Notes: generated by a model from the sequence alone, not told the origin. A stretch of DNA of 64,000 bases from Comamonas sp. lk (GCF_900564145.1 NZ_UOOB01000001.1:3412754-3476753); one strand, 5' to 3'; counted from the stretch's first letter, positions 16,727 through 25,971 are shown. Program-made: numbers and translations.

Positions 16727-18745
16727 ATGTCTCTCCTGCCCCACCAGCTCGAACTCCTGTCCCCGGCCCGCGATGCCGATATCGGCATTGAAGCCATCAA
16801 CCATGGAGCGGACGCCGTCTACATCGGCGGCCCGGCCTTTGGTGCGCGCGCCACGGCGGGCAACGACATCCGCGATCTGGAGCGGCTGATCAAGCATGCC
16901 CATCGCTTTGGCAGCCGTATCTTCATCACGCTCAACACCATCTTGCGCGACGATGAACTTGAAGGCGCACGCCAGATGGCCTGGCAAATCTACAACGCCG
17001 GAGCAGACGCGCTGATCGTCCAGGACATGGGTCTGCTGGAGCTGGACCTGCCGCCGATTCAGCTGCATGCCTCCACCCAAACCGACATCCGCACGCCCGA
17101 AAAAGCGCGCTTTCTGCAGGATGCTGGTCTGTCGCAAATCGTGGTGGCCCGCGAGCTGGATCTGCAGCAGATCGCCGCCATACGTGCCGCCACCGACCCG
17201 GCCCGCACCACGATTGAATTTTTCGTGCACGGCGCGCTGTGCGTGGCCTACTCCGGCCAGTGCTACATCACCCACGCCCATACCGGCCGCAGCGCCAACC
17301 GCGGCGACTGCAACCAGGCCTGCCGTCTGCCTTACGAGGTGACGGATGCCAGCGGCCGCATCATTGCCCATGAAAAGCATGTGCTGTCCATGAAGGACAA
17401 CAACCAGAGCGACAATCTGCGCGCCCTGATCGATGCCGGCGTGCGCAGCTTCAAGATCGAGGGCCGCTACAAGGACATGGGCTATGTGAAGAACATCACC
17501 GCTCATTACCGCAAACTGCTCGATGAAATCATCGAAGAGCGCGAATTCTCCGAGCAGCCGCTGGCGCGCTCCTCCTCGGGTACCACCAGCTTCAGCTTCG
17601 AGCCCGATCCCGACCAGAACTTCAACCGCGAGTTCACCGACTATTTTGTCAACGGCCGCAAAGACGATATCGGCGCCTTCGACACGCCCAAGACTCCCGG
17701 CCGCTCTATTGGCTGGGTCACGCAAGTGGGCGACAAATGGTTCGAGATCGAAGCCAGCGACAAGGCCACCGAGCTGCACAACGGCGACGGCCTGTGCTAC
17801 TACGATCTGCAAAAAGAACTGGTGGGCGTGCACATCAACCGCGTCGAATGCATGCATGCCAAGAAAGGCATCTGGCGCCTGTTCCCCAAGAACGAAATTG
17901 CCGAGTTCAAGGACTTGCGCAAAGGCCTGGAAATCAACCGCAACCGCGACATGGACTGGGTGCGTATGCTGGAGAAGAAATCCAGCGAACGCCGCATCGG
18001 CCTGTGGGCCGAGTTCAAGGAAGCCGTGAATGGCACGACGCAGGGCTTTGCGCTGACGCTGACCGATGAAGACGGTTTTACCGCCACCGCGTCCATCGAG
18101 CACGAGCATCAGAGCGCCACCGACGCTGCCAAGGCCGAAGCCACGCTGCGCGAGCAGCTGGGCCGCTTCGGTGCCAGCATCTTCTCGGTCAACGACATCA
18201 GCCTGCAGCTGTCCCAACCCTGGTTTGTGCCGGCCTCGGCCCTGAACCAGCTGCGCCGCGATGCACTGGCCGCGCTGGAAGCCGCCCGCGCCAATGGCTT
18301 TATCCGCCTGCCGCGCGCCAAGCCTGTGGAGCCGCCTGCACCCTTCCCCGAAGACACGCTGACTTACCTGTCCAATGTCTTCAACCAGAAGGCCCACGAC
18401 TTCTACGTCAAGCACGGCGTGAAGGTGATCGACGCGGCCTACGAGAGCAAGGAAGAAGAAGGCGAAGTCTCGCTGATGATCACCAAGCACTGCGTGCGCT
18501 TTTCCATGAGCCTGTGCCCCAAGCAGGCCAAGGGCGTGATCGGCGTCAAGGGCACGATCAAGGCCGAGCCGCTGCAGCTGATCAACGGCAAGGAAAAGCT
18601 CACCCTGCGCTTTGACTGCAAGCCCTGCGAAATGCATGTGGTGGGCAAGATGAAGAAATCGGTGATGAACCAGCATGCCAAGGAAATGCAGGAGCACCCC
18701 ATGCAGTTCTTCCGCACCCGACCTGCTCCCAACGCCAAGCCGTAA
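16727..18745 (+). CDS. rlhA: 23S rRNA 5-hydroxycytidine C2501 synthase (U32 peptidase family)
   Basis: The 672-residue product starts MSLLPHQLELLSPARDADIG and matches E. coli RlhA (YdcP, 653 aa) closely, including HGADAVYIGGPAFGARA, IFITLNT, LHASTQTDI, FVHGALCVAYSGQCY and the cysteines in RGDCNQACRLPYE. RlhA hydroxylates cytidine 2501 in the peptidyl-transferase centre of 23S rRNA; the U32 cysteines and further CxxC-type residues near the C-terminus (FDCKPCEMH) probably bind an iron-sulfur cluster. It stands alone, starts 130 bp after a repeat element and ends at a strong terminator. The frame is open upstream to 16628 but without family similarity. Confidence 0.92.
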   Translation: MSLLPHQLELLSPARDADIGIEAINHGADAVYIGGPAFGARATAGNDIRDLERLIKHAHRFGSRIFITLNTILRDDELEGARQMAWQIYNAGADALIVQDMGLLELDLPPIQLHASTQTDIRTPEKARFLQDAGLSQIVVARELDLQQIAAIRAATDPARTTIEFFVHGALCVAYSGQCYITHAHTGRSANRGDCNQACRLPYEVTDASGRIIAHEKHVLSMKDNNQSDNLRALIDAGVRSFKIEGRYKDMGYVKNITAHYRKLLDEIIEEREFSEQPLARSSSGTTSFSFEPDPDQNFNREFTDYFVNGRKDDIGAFDTPKTPGRSIGWVTQVGDKWFEIEASDKATELHNGDGLCYYDLQKELVGVHINRVECMHAKKGIWRLFPKNEIAEFKDLRKGLEINRNRDMDWVRMLEKKSSERRIGLWAEFKEAVNGTTQGFALTLTDEDGFTATASIEHEHQSATDAAKAEATLREQLGRFGASIFSVNDISLQLSQPWFVPASALNQLRRDALAALEAARANGFIRLPRAKPVEPPAPFPEDTLTYLSNVFNQKAHDFYVKHGVKVIDAAYESKEEEGEVSLMITKHCVRFSMSLCPKQAKGVIGVKGTIKAEPLQLINGKEKLTLRFDCKPCEMHVVGKMKKSVMNQHAKEMQEHPMQFFRTRPAPNAKP

Positions 18746-18769
18746 TCCAGGCCAGCCAGTAGAAAAAAA

Positions 18770-18802
18770 GCCCGCGCATCGATTTCGATGAGCGGGCTTT
18801 TT
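18770..18802 (+). terminator. Intrinsic terminator of rlhA
   Basis: GCCCGC-GCATCGA and TCGATG-AGCGGGC form a stem followed by TTTTT, 25 bp after the stop codon. An A-tract on the left side may let it work on the minus strand too, although no gene needs that. Confidence 0.85.
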
Positions 18803-19022
18803 GCTGACAGGGAGAACAGAACTTACCCTGGTGCTAACCCTTGGATTTTGCGTAGCAATGGAATCGATTATTTTTTAAGCATTCCGTGGAAAGCACCATC
18901 TGGCGCGGGTTTCGAGACTTTCAAGCGAGCTTTTCCACAAGAGCGTCCACATGAAGCGGGGATAAGAATTTAGGCCTCCACGCCTCTTCAGCTGTATGAA
19001 GCAACAGTTGAAGATTTCCATC

Positions 19023-19955
19023 TCACGCCGTGCTGGCTGTCTGAGCCGATGGCAGGGCAGCGCAGGCTTGCTCCAGCAGCTGGGCGATATGCGGCAGCAT
19101 GGTGCTGAAGTTGGCAAAACCGTGCAGCATGCCTTGGGCGCGCATCAGCGAAACCGCTACGCCCGCATCCTGCAAACGCTGGGCAAAAGCCTCGCCGTCA
19201 TCGCGCAACACATCCAGCTCCGCCGTCACCATCACCGCCGGCGGCAGGCCGCTGAGGTCGGCGTATTGCATCACGGAGGCCAGCGGGTGCATGGGCGTTC
19301 GGGGATGGTAGTGGCGCCACATCATGGCCATGTCATCGCGGCTGAGCATGGGCATCTGACCGAACTGGGCATAGGACGCGGTTTGCATGCGTGCATCGCA
19401 GACCGGATACAGCAACAGCTGCTGCGCTATGCCGCCCCATTTGTCTTCCTTGGCATGCAAGCAGGTGGCAATGGCCAGATTGCCGCCGGCGCTGTCGCCC
19501 GCCACCGTCAGTTGCCCGGCATCGCAGCTCAGCTCGGCGGCATGCGCGGCCACCCAGCGCGTGGCGGCATAGGCGTCATCCAGAGCGGCAGGAAACACAT
19601 GCTCGGGCGCCAGGCGATAGTCCACCGAAACTACATTCATGCCGGTGATCTGCGCCAGATGGCGGCACAGATTGTCGTGGGTGTACAGCGTGCCCACACA
19701 CCAGCCGCCGCCATGAAAAAATACCATCACCGGCGCTGCTGCATGGTCGCTGGCGCGGTACAGGCGGGCAGCCATGCTGCGCTGCCCTGCAGCAATCCGC
19801 AGCTCGCGCACCTCATGCAAAGGAATATCGGCGGGAGCAAAGCCCATGTGATCCAGCACCTGGCGAATCTCGGTCACCGCCATGGTGGTGAAGTTCAGCG
19901 GCGGCGCGTCCTTGAAAGCCTCAAGTGCTGCCGCCAGCTCCGGGTGAATTTGCAT
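19023..19955 (-). CDS. Alpha/beta hydrolase of the hormone-sensitive lipase (family IV) esterase group
   Basis: The product has 310 residues from the ATG at 19955, with AAGGAC upstream. It carries the oxyanion motif VFFHGGGWCVG near residue 78, the nucleophile GDSAGGNLA near residue 150, DVLRDDGEAFA and HGFANF for the Asp and His of the triad. Family IV enzymes hydrolyse short esters and lactones. It is the last of three genes (SDR, flavin monooxygenase, esterase) on the minus strand; the order suggests that it hydrolyses the ester or lactone made by the monooxygenase, as lactone hydrolases of this family do in cyclohexanol pathways. Confidence 0.88.
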   Translation of the reverse strand: MQIHPELAAALEAFKDAPPLNFTTMAVTEIRQVLDHMGFAPADIPLHEVRELRIAAGQRSMAARLYRASDHAAAPVMVFFHGGGWCVGTLYTHDNLCRHLAQITGMNVVSVDYRLAPEHVFPAALDDAYAATRWVAAHAAELSCDAGQLTVAGDSAGGNLAIATCLHAKEDKWGGIAQQLLLYPVCDARMQTASYAQFGQMPMLSRDDMAMMWRHYHPRTPMHPLASVMQYADLSGLPPAVMVTAELDVLRDDGEAFAQRLQDAGVAVSLMRAQGMLHGFANFSTMLPHIAQLLEQACAALPSAQTASTA

Positions 19956-20022
19956 GATTCGTCCTTGTCCGTTGAAAGTGAAGCCGCAGGCCTGTGGCCC
20001 GTGGGTCTTGAAAGCGTGGAAG

Positions 20023-21486
20023 TTATGCGGCGACGTTTTCCAGCGCGTGCACGGTGTAGTCCTGCCATTGCGGCGTCTGCATTTCCTGCCTGAAGCGCGA
20101 CTGCGACCAGGGCCAGGTATTTGGTACGCCGTTCTTGTCCAGATACCAGCTGTTGCAGCCCGAACCGAAGACCGAGGTTTTGGCAGCCGACAGCCGCTCT
20201 GCGTCATAGCGGGCCAGAGCCTGGGCCTTGGCCGAAAGCCCGGCAATCCCTTGCTGTTGCACCCGCTCGATGAGCTGCCAGATATAGCCCCATTGCATCT
20301 CCGAGGTATCGATCAGCGAGAAATTTCCCACGGGCGACGTCGGCCCGTTCATGAAATAGAAGTTGGGAAAATCCGGCACCGAAATCGACTTGTATGCCGT
20401 GGGCACATCGCTCCAGGCCTGCTCCAGCGTCTTGCCATACAAGCCTGTCACCTGCATGGGACGCACATAGCGGTCGGTTTTGAATCCCGTGGCCAGCACG
20501 ATCACATCCATTTCGTGCAGCGCTCCATCGCTGGTGCGAATGCCGTTTTTCTCGACCTGGGATATGCCCTCGCTGATCAGCTGGGCGTCGGGATGTTGAA
20601 TGGCCCGGTAGTAATCGGGCGAGTAGATGAGGCGTTTGCAGCCCGCGCGGTAATTGGGCTGCAGCTTCTGGCGCAGCGCCGGGTCGGTGACGGTGTTGTC
20701 CAGATTGGACTGGCACAGGATCTGGATCTCCTGAATCTGCTCGGAGTCCGGGTCCAGCACGCCCTCGGTAAAGCGCTCCACATTGGCCAGATAGGTCGGT
20801 TCGCGCTGCAGATAGACAAGCAAATCACGGTTGCTGCGAAATTCGGCCCGTTGCTCTTCGCTGAACAGCGGATTCTCGACCGGGAAAATCCATTGCGGTG
20901 TGCGCTGAAAATGCCGGACCTTGCTGCGCGCGGCCAGGGCCGACACGATTTGCACGCCCGTGGAGCCATTGCCGACAACGGCTACCCGCTTGCCGTCCAG
21001 CGGCACGGAGTGATCAAATCGCGCACTGTGAATGGTCTGCCCTTCAAACTCTTGCAGCCCCTTGATCTGGGGGTAGTTGGGGTGGTGCAGCACGCCGGTG
21101 GCGGCCACCACGCTGACTCCCTCATAGCATTTGCCCTGCTGATCCGTGAGCTGCCAGGCCTCGCCCAGCCATTGGGCGCTGCTGATCTCGCTGTTGAAGC
21201 GCACAGATTCGGCCAGGCCGTATTTTTCAAATACCGCTTCAAAATACTGCTGAATCTCGGCACCGGGTGGCAATACCCGCGACCATTCAGGATTGGGCTC
21301 AAATGAATAGGTATAGGCATGCGATGGCACATCGCAAGTCAAACCCGGATAAGTGTTATCTCTCCAGGTTCCACCCAGGGTTTCTGCCTTTTCCAGAATA
21401 ATGAATTTCTTTCCGGCATTTTTCAGATGAATACCGGCCAGTATTCCCGACATGCCGCAACCAATAACAATGACATCGTACTTCAT
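20023..21486 (-). CDS. Flavin-containing / Baeyer-Villiger-type monooxygenase
   Basis: The product has 487 residues. It has an FAD Rossmann motif (VIVIGCGMSGILAG, residues 5-18), the GGTWRDNTYPGLTCDVPSHAY block, an NADPH Rossmann motif VVGNGSTGVQI and the ATGF motif (VLATGFKTD). The class fingerprint reads FEGQTIHSARFDH, with Phe where classical type I Baeyer-Villiger enzymes have Trp. Such enzymes insert oxygen next to a carbonyl and give an ester or lactone; some act as N- or S-oxygenases. It is 67 bp upstream of the esterase and 9 bp downstream of the SDR gene, consistent with one operon. Confidence 0.85.
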   Translation of the reverse strand: MKYDVIVIGCGMSGILAGIHLKNAGKKFIILEKAETLGGTWRDNTYPGLTCDVPSHAYTYSFEPNPEWSRVLPPGAEIQQYFEAVFEKYGLAESVRFNSEISSAQWLGEAWQLTDQQGKCYEGVSVVAATGVLHHPNYPQIKGLQEFEGQTIHSARFDHSVPLDGKRVAVVGNGSTGVQIVSALAARSKVRHFQRTPQWIFPVENPLFSEEQRAEFRSNRDLLVYLQREPTYLANVERFTEGVLDPDSEQIQEIQILCQSNLDNTVTDPALRQKLQPNYRAGCKRLIYSPDYYRAIQHPDAQLISEGISQVEKNGIRTSDGALHEMDVIVLATGFKTDRYVRPMQVTGLYGKTLEQAWSDVPTAYKSISVPDFPNFYFMNGPTSPVGNFSLIDTSEMQWGYIWQLIERVQQQGIAGLSAKAQALARYDAERLSAAKTSVFGSGCNSWYLDKNGVPNTWPWSQSRFRQEMQTPQWQDYTVHALENVAA

Positions 21487-21495
21487 ATAAAACCT

Positions 21496-22248
21496 TTAGG
21501 CCATTTCAATAACTTTGGCTGCAGAAAATCCGCCATCCACGGGCAAATTAATACCGGTCACAAAAGAGGACAAATCCGACAATAAAAAGGCCGCCGCATG
21601 GGCCACCTCTTGTGCCAGACCCACGCGGCCCAGCAAATGCTGTTTGACGAAGGCCGCCAGTGCAGGGCTTTGATCCAGCATGGCCGTCATCGGCGTGTGA
21701 ATCAGACCGGGGCTGATGGCATTGACGCGCACGCCGCTGCGGCTCAGATCCGCGGCTAGGCTGCGCACCATCTGGATTACCGCCCCCTTGGAGGTGCAAT
21801 AGGCCAGATTGCCGGCATTGCCCAGCATGCCGTTGATGCTGGCAAGCGCCACGATGGAGCCCTGCTTGCGCCGGCACATATGGGGCGCCACGGCTTTTGC
21901 CGAATACATGCTGCCCGTGAGATTGACTTGCAGCACCTGATCCCAGTCTTGCAGCGTCATCTCCTGCACATCGCCCACCCGTGAAACACCGGCCGAAGTG
22001 AGCAGACCATCAATCCGGCCATGACGCGCCACCAGATCGTCCACCAGCGCCTCGGTGGCTTTCCAGTCCGTGACATCCAGCGCCCTGAACTCGCAACCCT
22101 CGGGCAGCTTCTGCGCCGGTTGCAAGTCGGCGCAAACCACGATGGCGCCGTTGGCCGCAGCGACTGCCGCGCTGGCCAATCCGATCCCCGACGTACCGCC
22201 GGTGACCAGCACGACCTTGTCTTTCAACCCACCCATCAACTGATTCAT
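21496..22248 (-). CDS. Short-chain dehydrogenase/reductase
   Basis: From the ATG at 22248, preceded by GAGG at 5-nt spacing, the product has 250 residues. It shows the cofactor motif VTGGTSGIG, an acidic residue after beta-2 (CADLQ) that points to NAD(H), the catalytic Ser region LASING and YCTSK (Tyr-x3-Lys). The C-terminal LPVDGGFSA is typical of classical SDRs. It begins the three-gene operon with the monooxygenase and esterase and probably oxidises an alcohol to the ketone substrate. The frame extends two codons upstream from a GTG that is less well placed. Confidence 0.87.
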   Translation of the reverse strand: MNQLMGGLKDKVVLVTGGTSGIGLASAAVAAANGAIVVCADLQPAQKLPEGCEFRALDVTDWKATEALVDDLVARHGRIDGLLTSAGVSRVGDVQEMTLQDWDQVLQVNLTGSMYSAKAVAPHMCRRKQGSIVALASINGMLGNAGNLAYCTSKGAVIQMVRSLAADLSRSGVRVNAISPGLIHTPMTAMLDQSPALAAFVKQHLLGRVGLAQEVAHAAAFLLSDLSSFVTGINLPVDGGFSAAKVIEMA

Positions 22249-22557
22249 TCTCACCTCAACAGATATTCAAATCGCCGCCTATTGACCGGGTGCCCATTCT
22301 TCTCATTCTGGCGATTCAAACCACTATGAATTTTCCTCTTTACAAAACCGCAAGCTGTTTACAGTCTCCGGCATAAACCCTTATAAAAATCGACCGTACT
22401 GTGGACCTACTCAAAATATGTCAATACGGGGTTTGTATTTAATCCATTCAGACACACTGTAAATACCGGATAAAACTGTCAAGCGTATTTTTATGCTTGA
22501 TATTGCAGACTCAAGGCGGTTCAAATCAATTCCATGAATCACACAAAGGAAAGCAAT
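22249..22557. promoter_or_regulatory. 309-bp divergent promoter region of the monooxygenase cluster
   Basis: This AT-rich region separates the SDR-monooxygenase-esterase operon (minus) from a second SDR gene (plus). On the plus strand TTTACA (22358-22363), a 17-nt spacer and TTATAA (22381-22386) form a possible sigma-70 promoter. No regulator gene lies beside the cluster, so the controlling protein is unknown. Confidence 0.4.
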
Positions 22558-23367
22558 ATGACAGTGGCAGTCATCACAGGCGCAGCCAGCGGCATAGGGG
22601 CCGGTCTGGCCAGGCTGGCAGCGGCAAAAGGCATGCAGGTGGTGCTGGCCGATCGCGACCTCGCCGGTCTGGAACAAGTGGCACAAGCCATCAAGGCCTG
22701 CGGTGGAACGGCTTTGGCCGTCCCTACCGACGTGACCGAGCAGGCATCGCTCAACGCCTTGGCCGAGCACGCCTATACCGCTTTCGGTCAGGTGGATTTG
22801 CTGTTCAACAATGCGGGCGTGCTGTCCACCGGCAATTGCTGGGAGATCAGCGAGGCCCAATGGCAGCAGTCCTGGCAGGTCAATGTGAACGGCATCGTCA
22901 ATGGGCTGCGCGCTTTTGTACCCCGGCTGCTGAAGGCTGATCGCCCCGCACGCATCATCAACACGGCGTCGGTGGGCGGCTTTATGCCCAGCCCCTATAT
23001 GGCGCCCTACACGGCCACCAAGTTCGCCGTCGTGGCGCTGACCGAAAGCCTGGCCAGCGAACTGGCGGCCGTCAATCCGCAGATCAAGGTGTCCTTGCTG
23101 GCCCCCGGCCCGGTCAAGACGGCCATCTTCCGCGAAACACCGACGCAGGCGTCCACACAGTTTCACGGCATGATGACCAGCTTGCTGGAGCAAAACGGAC
23201 TGAGCAGCGACGAATTCGCCCAGCGCGTGTTTGCCGCCATAGCGCGCGGCGACTACTGGATCGTGCCCCAGCCGGAAATGTTGGACCCGCTGCTGCAGAC
23301 ACGCAGCAAGATGATCGAATCGCGCTCCGACCCCGTGTTTGCCTGGGCGCCCGAAGCCGCGCATTGA
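22558..23367 (+). CDS. Short-chain dehydrogenase/reductase
   Basis: The 269-residue product starts at the ATG at 22558, which has AAAGGA 7 nt upstream; an earlier in-frame ATG at 22534 lacks a site. It shows ITGAASGIGAGLA, an acidic LADRD after beta-2 (NAD preference), NNAGV, the catalytic serine in NTASVGG and YTATK (Tyr-x3-Lys). The longer C-terminus resembles SDRs acting on bulky alcohols or acyl substrates. It is divergent from the monooxygenase operon, 309 bp away, and likely belongs to the same catabolic module. Substrate unknown. Confidence 0.87.
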   Translation: MTVAVITGAASGIGAGLARLAAAKGMQVVLADRDLAGLEQVAQAIKACGGTALAVPTDVTEQASLNALAEHAYTAFGQVDLLFNNAGVLSTGNCWEISEAQWQQSWQVNVNGIVNGLRAFVPRLLKADRPARIINTASVGGFMPSPYMAPYTATKFAVVALTESLASELAAVNPQIKVSLLAPGPVKTAIFRETPTQASTQFHGMMTSLLEQNGLSSDEFAQRVFAAIARGDYWIVPQPEMLDPLLQTRSKMIESRSDPVFAWAPEAAH

Positions 23368-23411
23368 GCCCCGAGCACATGAGGGCCTCAAGGCCGCTGG
23401 ATTTTCAACTA

Positions 23412-23430
23412 CCGGCACTGCCGGCTTTTT
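23412..23430 (+). terminator. Short intrinsic terminator after the SDR gene
   Basis: CCGGC, ACT, GCCGG, then CTTTTTG. The stem has only five base pairs, all G-C. Confidence 0.45.
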
Positions 23431-23547
23431 GCTCTGCGCCCCATGATTGACTCAATTTGAGGCACAGACCGCAAAGCCAGCACTGGCGCCGCTTTCCGGA
23501 CTTACCCCATGACTTGCCCACAGGCCCATCCACATTGCATGGGGATA

Positions 23548-23801
23548 AGAACGGGTTTGCAATCTCTACGCAGCCGCGTTGAGGCGCAATCGGGATGAGT
23601 TTGAAGCGATGTGGAGCAGCTTGCACCGAGGTGCAAGCCAGCCGCAGCGCGAAGAAATCGCCCGATTTCGCCTCAACCCTTCAGGCCAGTGCCTTTGCGG
23701 GCGCCCGGCTAGGGGCGCCCTGCGGTGTTGCCTCGCCGGCCGCGCGAATCCCATCCCGCAAAGGTACTGGCGCGGCGCCGAGGAGATCGTAAACACGTTC
23801 T
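23548..23801. repeat. Structured repeat element, copy 2 (254 bp)
   Basis: It has the same ends and three serial stem-loops as copy 1 (16330-16597). In the conserved left half only about six positions differ. The part between the arms GTGCCTTTGCGGG and CCCGCAAAGGTAC (about 23702-23753) is unrelated to that of copy 1, so it acts as a variable loop. The left end is slightly degenerate (AGAACGGGTTTGC); the right end CGTAAACACGTTCT is identical in both. Confidence 0.8.
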
Positions 23802-23862
23802 AAGGCCTGCCGGCGGCAGCTGCAGCGTGTACGCTTGCGCTCTGCATCCATTACGCCTTGCC

Positions 23863-24540
23863 ATGCCCAGACTCCAAGCCCCCAGCAAAGAAGCCAGCGC
23901 CCTGCTGCCGCCTTACCCCGCCCTGCCCGATCAGGCCATCTTCACTCCGCAGACCGAGCAGCAGTTCGAGCAAGCGCGCCAAGCCTTGCTGGCCGCCAGC
24001 GTGCTGGGTTTTGATACCGAGAGCAAGCCGCTGTTCAGCGTGAACCAGACGGACACCGGCCCGCACCTGGTGCAATTGGCCACGCCTCAGGCGGCCTGGC
24101 TTTTGCAGCTGCACCATCCGCAGGCCATGGCATTGGCACGCGAAGTGCTGGCCAGCACGACGATCTGCAAGGTGGGCTTTGGCCTGGATAACGACAAGCA
24201 TGCCCTGCCGCGCAAGCTGGGCGTGGAGCTGGCGCATATCGTGGATCTGGACCGCCGCTTCAAGCAACATGGCTACGGCTCCTCGATTGGCGTGCGGGCA
24301 GCGGTGGCCCTGGTGCTGGGGCAGTACTTTCGAAAGTCCAAGAAAACCACCACCTCCAACTGGGCGGCGCGCGAGCTCAGTGATGCGCAACGCCGCTATG
24401 CCGCCAACGACGCCCATGCGCCGGCCTTGCTGTATGCCGCCTTGCCCGCCTGGGAAGCAACTCAGCCCCAGCCTGCCCCGCGCAAAAAGCCCAGGCCGCA
24501 AGCTGAAAAAACGGCTTCCAGCGGCAGAATTCTCACTTAA
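23863..24540 (+). CDS. 3'-5' exonuclease domain protein (RNase D / DnaQ-like DEDDy)
   Basis: The product has 225 residues from the ATG at 23863. ExoI is LGFDTESKPLF (D-x-E), ExoII lies around VGFGLDNDKHAL, and ExoIII is RYAANDAHAPALL, which fits the DEDDy pattern Y-x3-D. Only the nuclease domain is present, without the HRDC domain of full RNase D, so substrates may be RNA or DNA ends. A basic tail (PRKKPRPQAEK) follows the domain. The open frame continues upstream into the repeat element and is not counted. It is convergent with the diguanylate cyclase gene. Confidence 0.82.
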   Translation: MPRLQAPSKEASALLPPYPALPDQAIFTPQTEQQFEQARQALLAASVLGFDTESKPLFSVNQTDTGPHLVQLATPQAAWLLQLHHPQAMALAREVLASTTICKVGFGLDNDKHALPRKLGVELAHIVDLDRRFKQHGYGSSIGVRAAVALVLGQYFRKSKKTTTSNWAARELSDAQRRYAANDAHAPALLYAALPAWEATQPQPAPRKKPRPQAEKTASSGRILT

Positions 24541-24560
24541 AACAGGTCAATCCCGTTTAT

Positions 24561-24592
24561 TTACAAGCGTCAGAAGCTATTTATTTAATAGC
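24561..24592 (+). repeat. Short intergenic repeat (copy C)
   Basis: Reads ACAAGCGTCAGAAGCTATTT then TTTAATAGC, between the convergent exonuclease and GGDEF genes. Confidence 0.55.
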
Positions 24593-24597
24593 ATTCA

Positions 24598-25971
24598 TCA
24601 GATTCTGATTTCCTCGTCCTGCGACTGCAAACGCATGTCCTGCACATGAATGCAGTCGCGCCCGGCCTGCTTGGCGCCATAAAGCAAGAGATCCGCGCGG
24701 TGCAATGCATTCGCCAAATCCGGCAAGTCCAGCACTTCGGTGATGCCAAAGCTCACCGTCACCCGCATCCGGGCATCGGGCACGGCAATCGGATTGGCGT
24801 GCAGATCGGAGCGGATGCGCTGCACGATGGTCTGCGCTTCCTGCAGGTTGACGCAGGCCAGCAGCAAAACGAACTCCTCGCCGCCAAACCGTGCGACCAG
24901 ATCGCCTTCACGCACCTGCGTGACCAGCACATGCGCTATGTTCTGCAGGACCCGGTCACCGCAGGCATGACCCCAGCTGTCATTGACGCGCTTGAAGTGA
25001 TCTATGTCGCCCACCACCACCGCCCAGGGCGCAGACAAGCGGTCTGCCATCAGCACCTGGGCCGACTCCATGAAAGCGCGGCGATTGAGCAGCGCCGTCA
25101 GCGAATCCCGGTTGCGCTCCTCGCGCAGCGTGACAAGCATGTCGCGCACCGAGCAGGCCAACAGCACCAGCGAGAACCACATGCTGAACAGCAGCGCGCC
25201 AGCCAGTGTGATCAACCAGTAGCCCGAGCGCGTCAGTGTCTCTATATCCTGGCGCGAGGCAATCACCAGCACCACCAGCGCCCTGAGCAAGGCATAGACG
25301 GCAAAGGCCACATAAGTCCAGCGCAACATGGATTCGAGCCGGTCGCGCGCGGGCACGGCGCACAGCACGCTGCGTAGCGTCAGCAGCTGCATCAAACCCA
25401 GGCTGATGCAAAGCAGCTGCACACGCATCCACAGTTGCTCATCAATGCGCGAGTAGTAGTAGAGACTGACCAGACAGAACAGGCCCACCGAGGCACCTAC
25501 CCACCAGGGCTGAGGCATTCCCGTGGTGCGCAGCGTCATGCCCTGGGCGATGCCCCAGGCTCCACCCAGATACAGCACGCCGGTATGCAAGGCCCACTGG
25601 GCCAGTTGCGCATTGTTCATCAGACTCTGCAAGGCCACGGCCGTGGCGGGCAAGACATAGCCTGCCGCCATCCACAGCAGATATTGCGCCTTGCCCTGGC
25701 GCCGCTGCAGCCACCAGCAGGCGAACAACACCATGCCCAACAAGAAGACGCAGGCCGGTGCGAGCAACGCAAAATAAGGATCGGCAGGCAGATTCACAAA
25801 AGATGAGGTCTGAGGATGGACCGGAATAGGGCAAGGAGCAAGCAGCAGCAAAAGCGTTGCTGAGTGTATCTTTCCATAAGATGGCAGCGAAATGTCGGGG
25901 CTCGACCAGGGACGGGCTCCATGGAAGACGCCTGCATCGTCTCGGCATGCGAGCAGGCTGGGTCTGCGCAT
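24598..25971 (-). CDS. Membrane-anchored diguanylate cyclase (GGDEF domain)
   Basis: The N-terminal half has about six or seven hydrophobic segments beginning with FALLAPACVFLLGMVLFACWW and ending with LITLAGALLFSMWFSLVLLA. A GGDEF domain follows: DSLTALLNRRAF, GDIDHFKRVNDSWGHACGD and the active-site FGGEEF. An RxxD inhibitory site (REGD) lies five residues before it, so product inhibition is expected. It should make c-di-GMP in response to an unknown membrane signal. The start is uncertain: the ATG at 25971 gives 457 residues, but the first 55 look unlike protein, and a GTG at 25797 next to the first membrane segment is a likely alternative. No EAL domain. Confidence 0.85.
   Translation of the reverse strand: MRRPSLLACRDDAGVFHGARPWSSPDISLPSYGKIHSATLLLLLAPCPIPVHPQTSSFVNLPADPYFALLAPACVFLLGMVLFACWWLQRRQGKAQYLLWMAAGYVLPATAVALQSLMNNAQLAQWALHTGVLYLGGAWGIAQGMTLRTTGMPQPWWVGASVGLFCLVSLYYYSRIDEQLWMRVQLLCISLGLMQLLTLRSVLCAVPARDRLESMLRWTYVAFAVYALLRALVVLVIASRQDIETLTRSGYWLITLAGALLFSMWFSLVLLACSVRDMLVTLREERNRDSLTALLNRRAFMESAQVLMADRLSAPWAVVVGDIDHFKRVNDSWGHACGDRVLQNIAHVLVTQVREGDLVARFGGEEFVLLLACVNLQEAQTIVQRIRSDLHANPIAVPDARMRVTVSFGITEVLDLPDLANALHRADLLLYGAKQAGRDCIHVQDMRLQSQDEEIRI

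Larger units (their letters stand above)
23368..23862. other. 495-bp intergenic region holding a terminator and element copy 2
   Basis: After the SDR stop codon there is a short CCGGC-ACT-GCCGG hairpin with CTTTTT (23412-23430), then unremarkable sequence, then the structured repeat element at 23548-23801. ORFs inside the element are not taken as genes. Confidence 0.6.
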
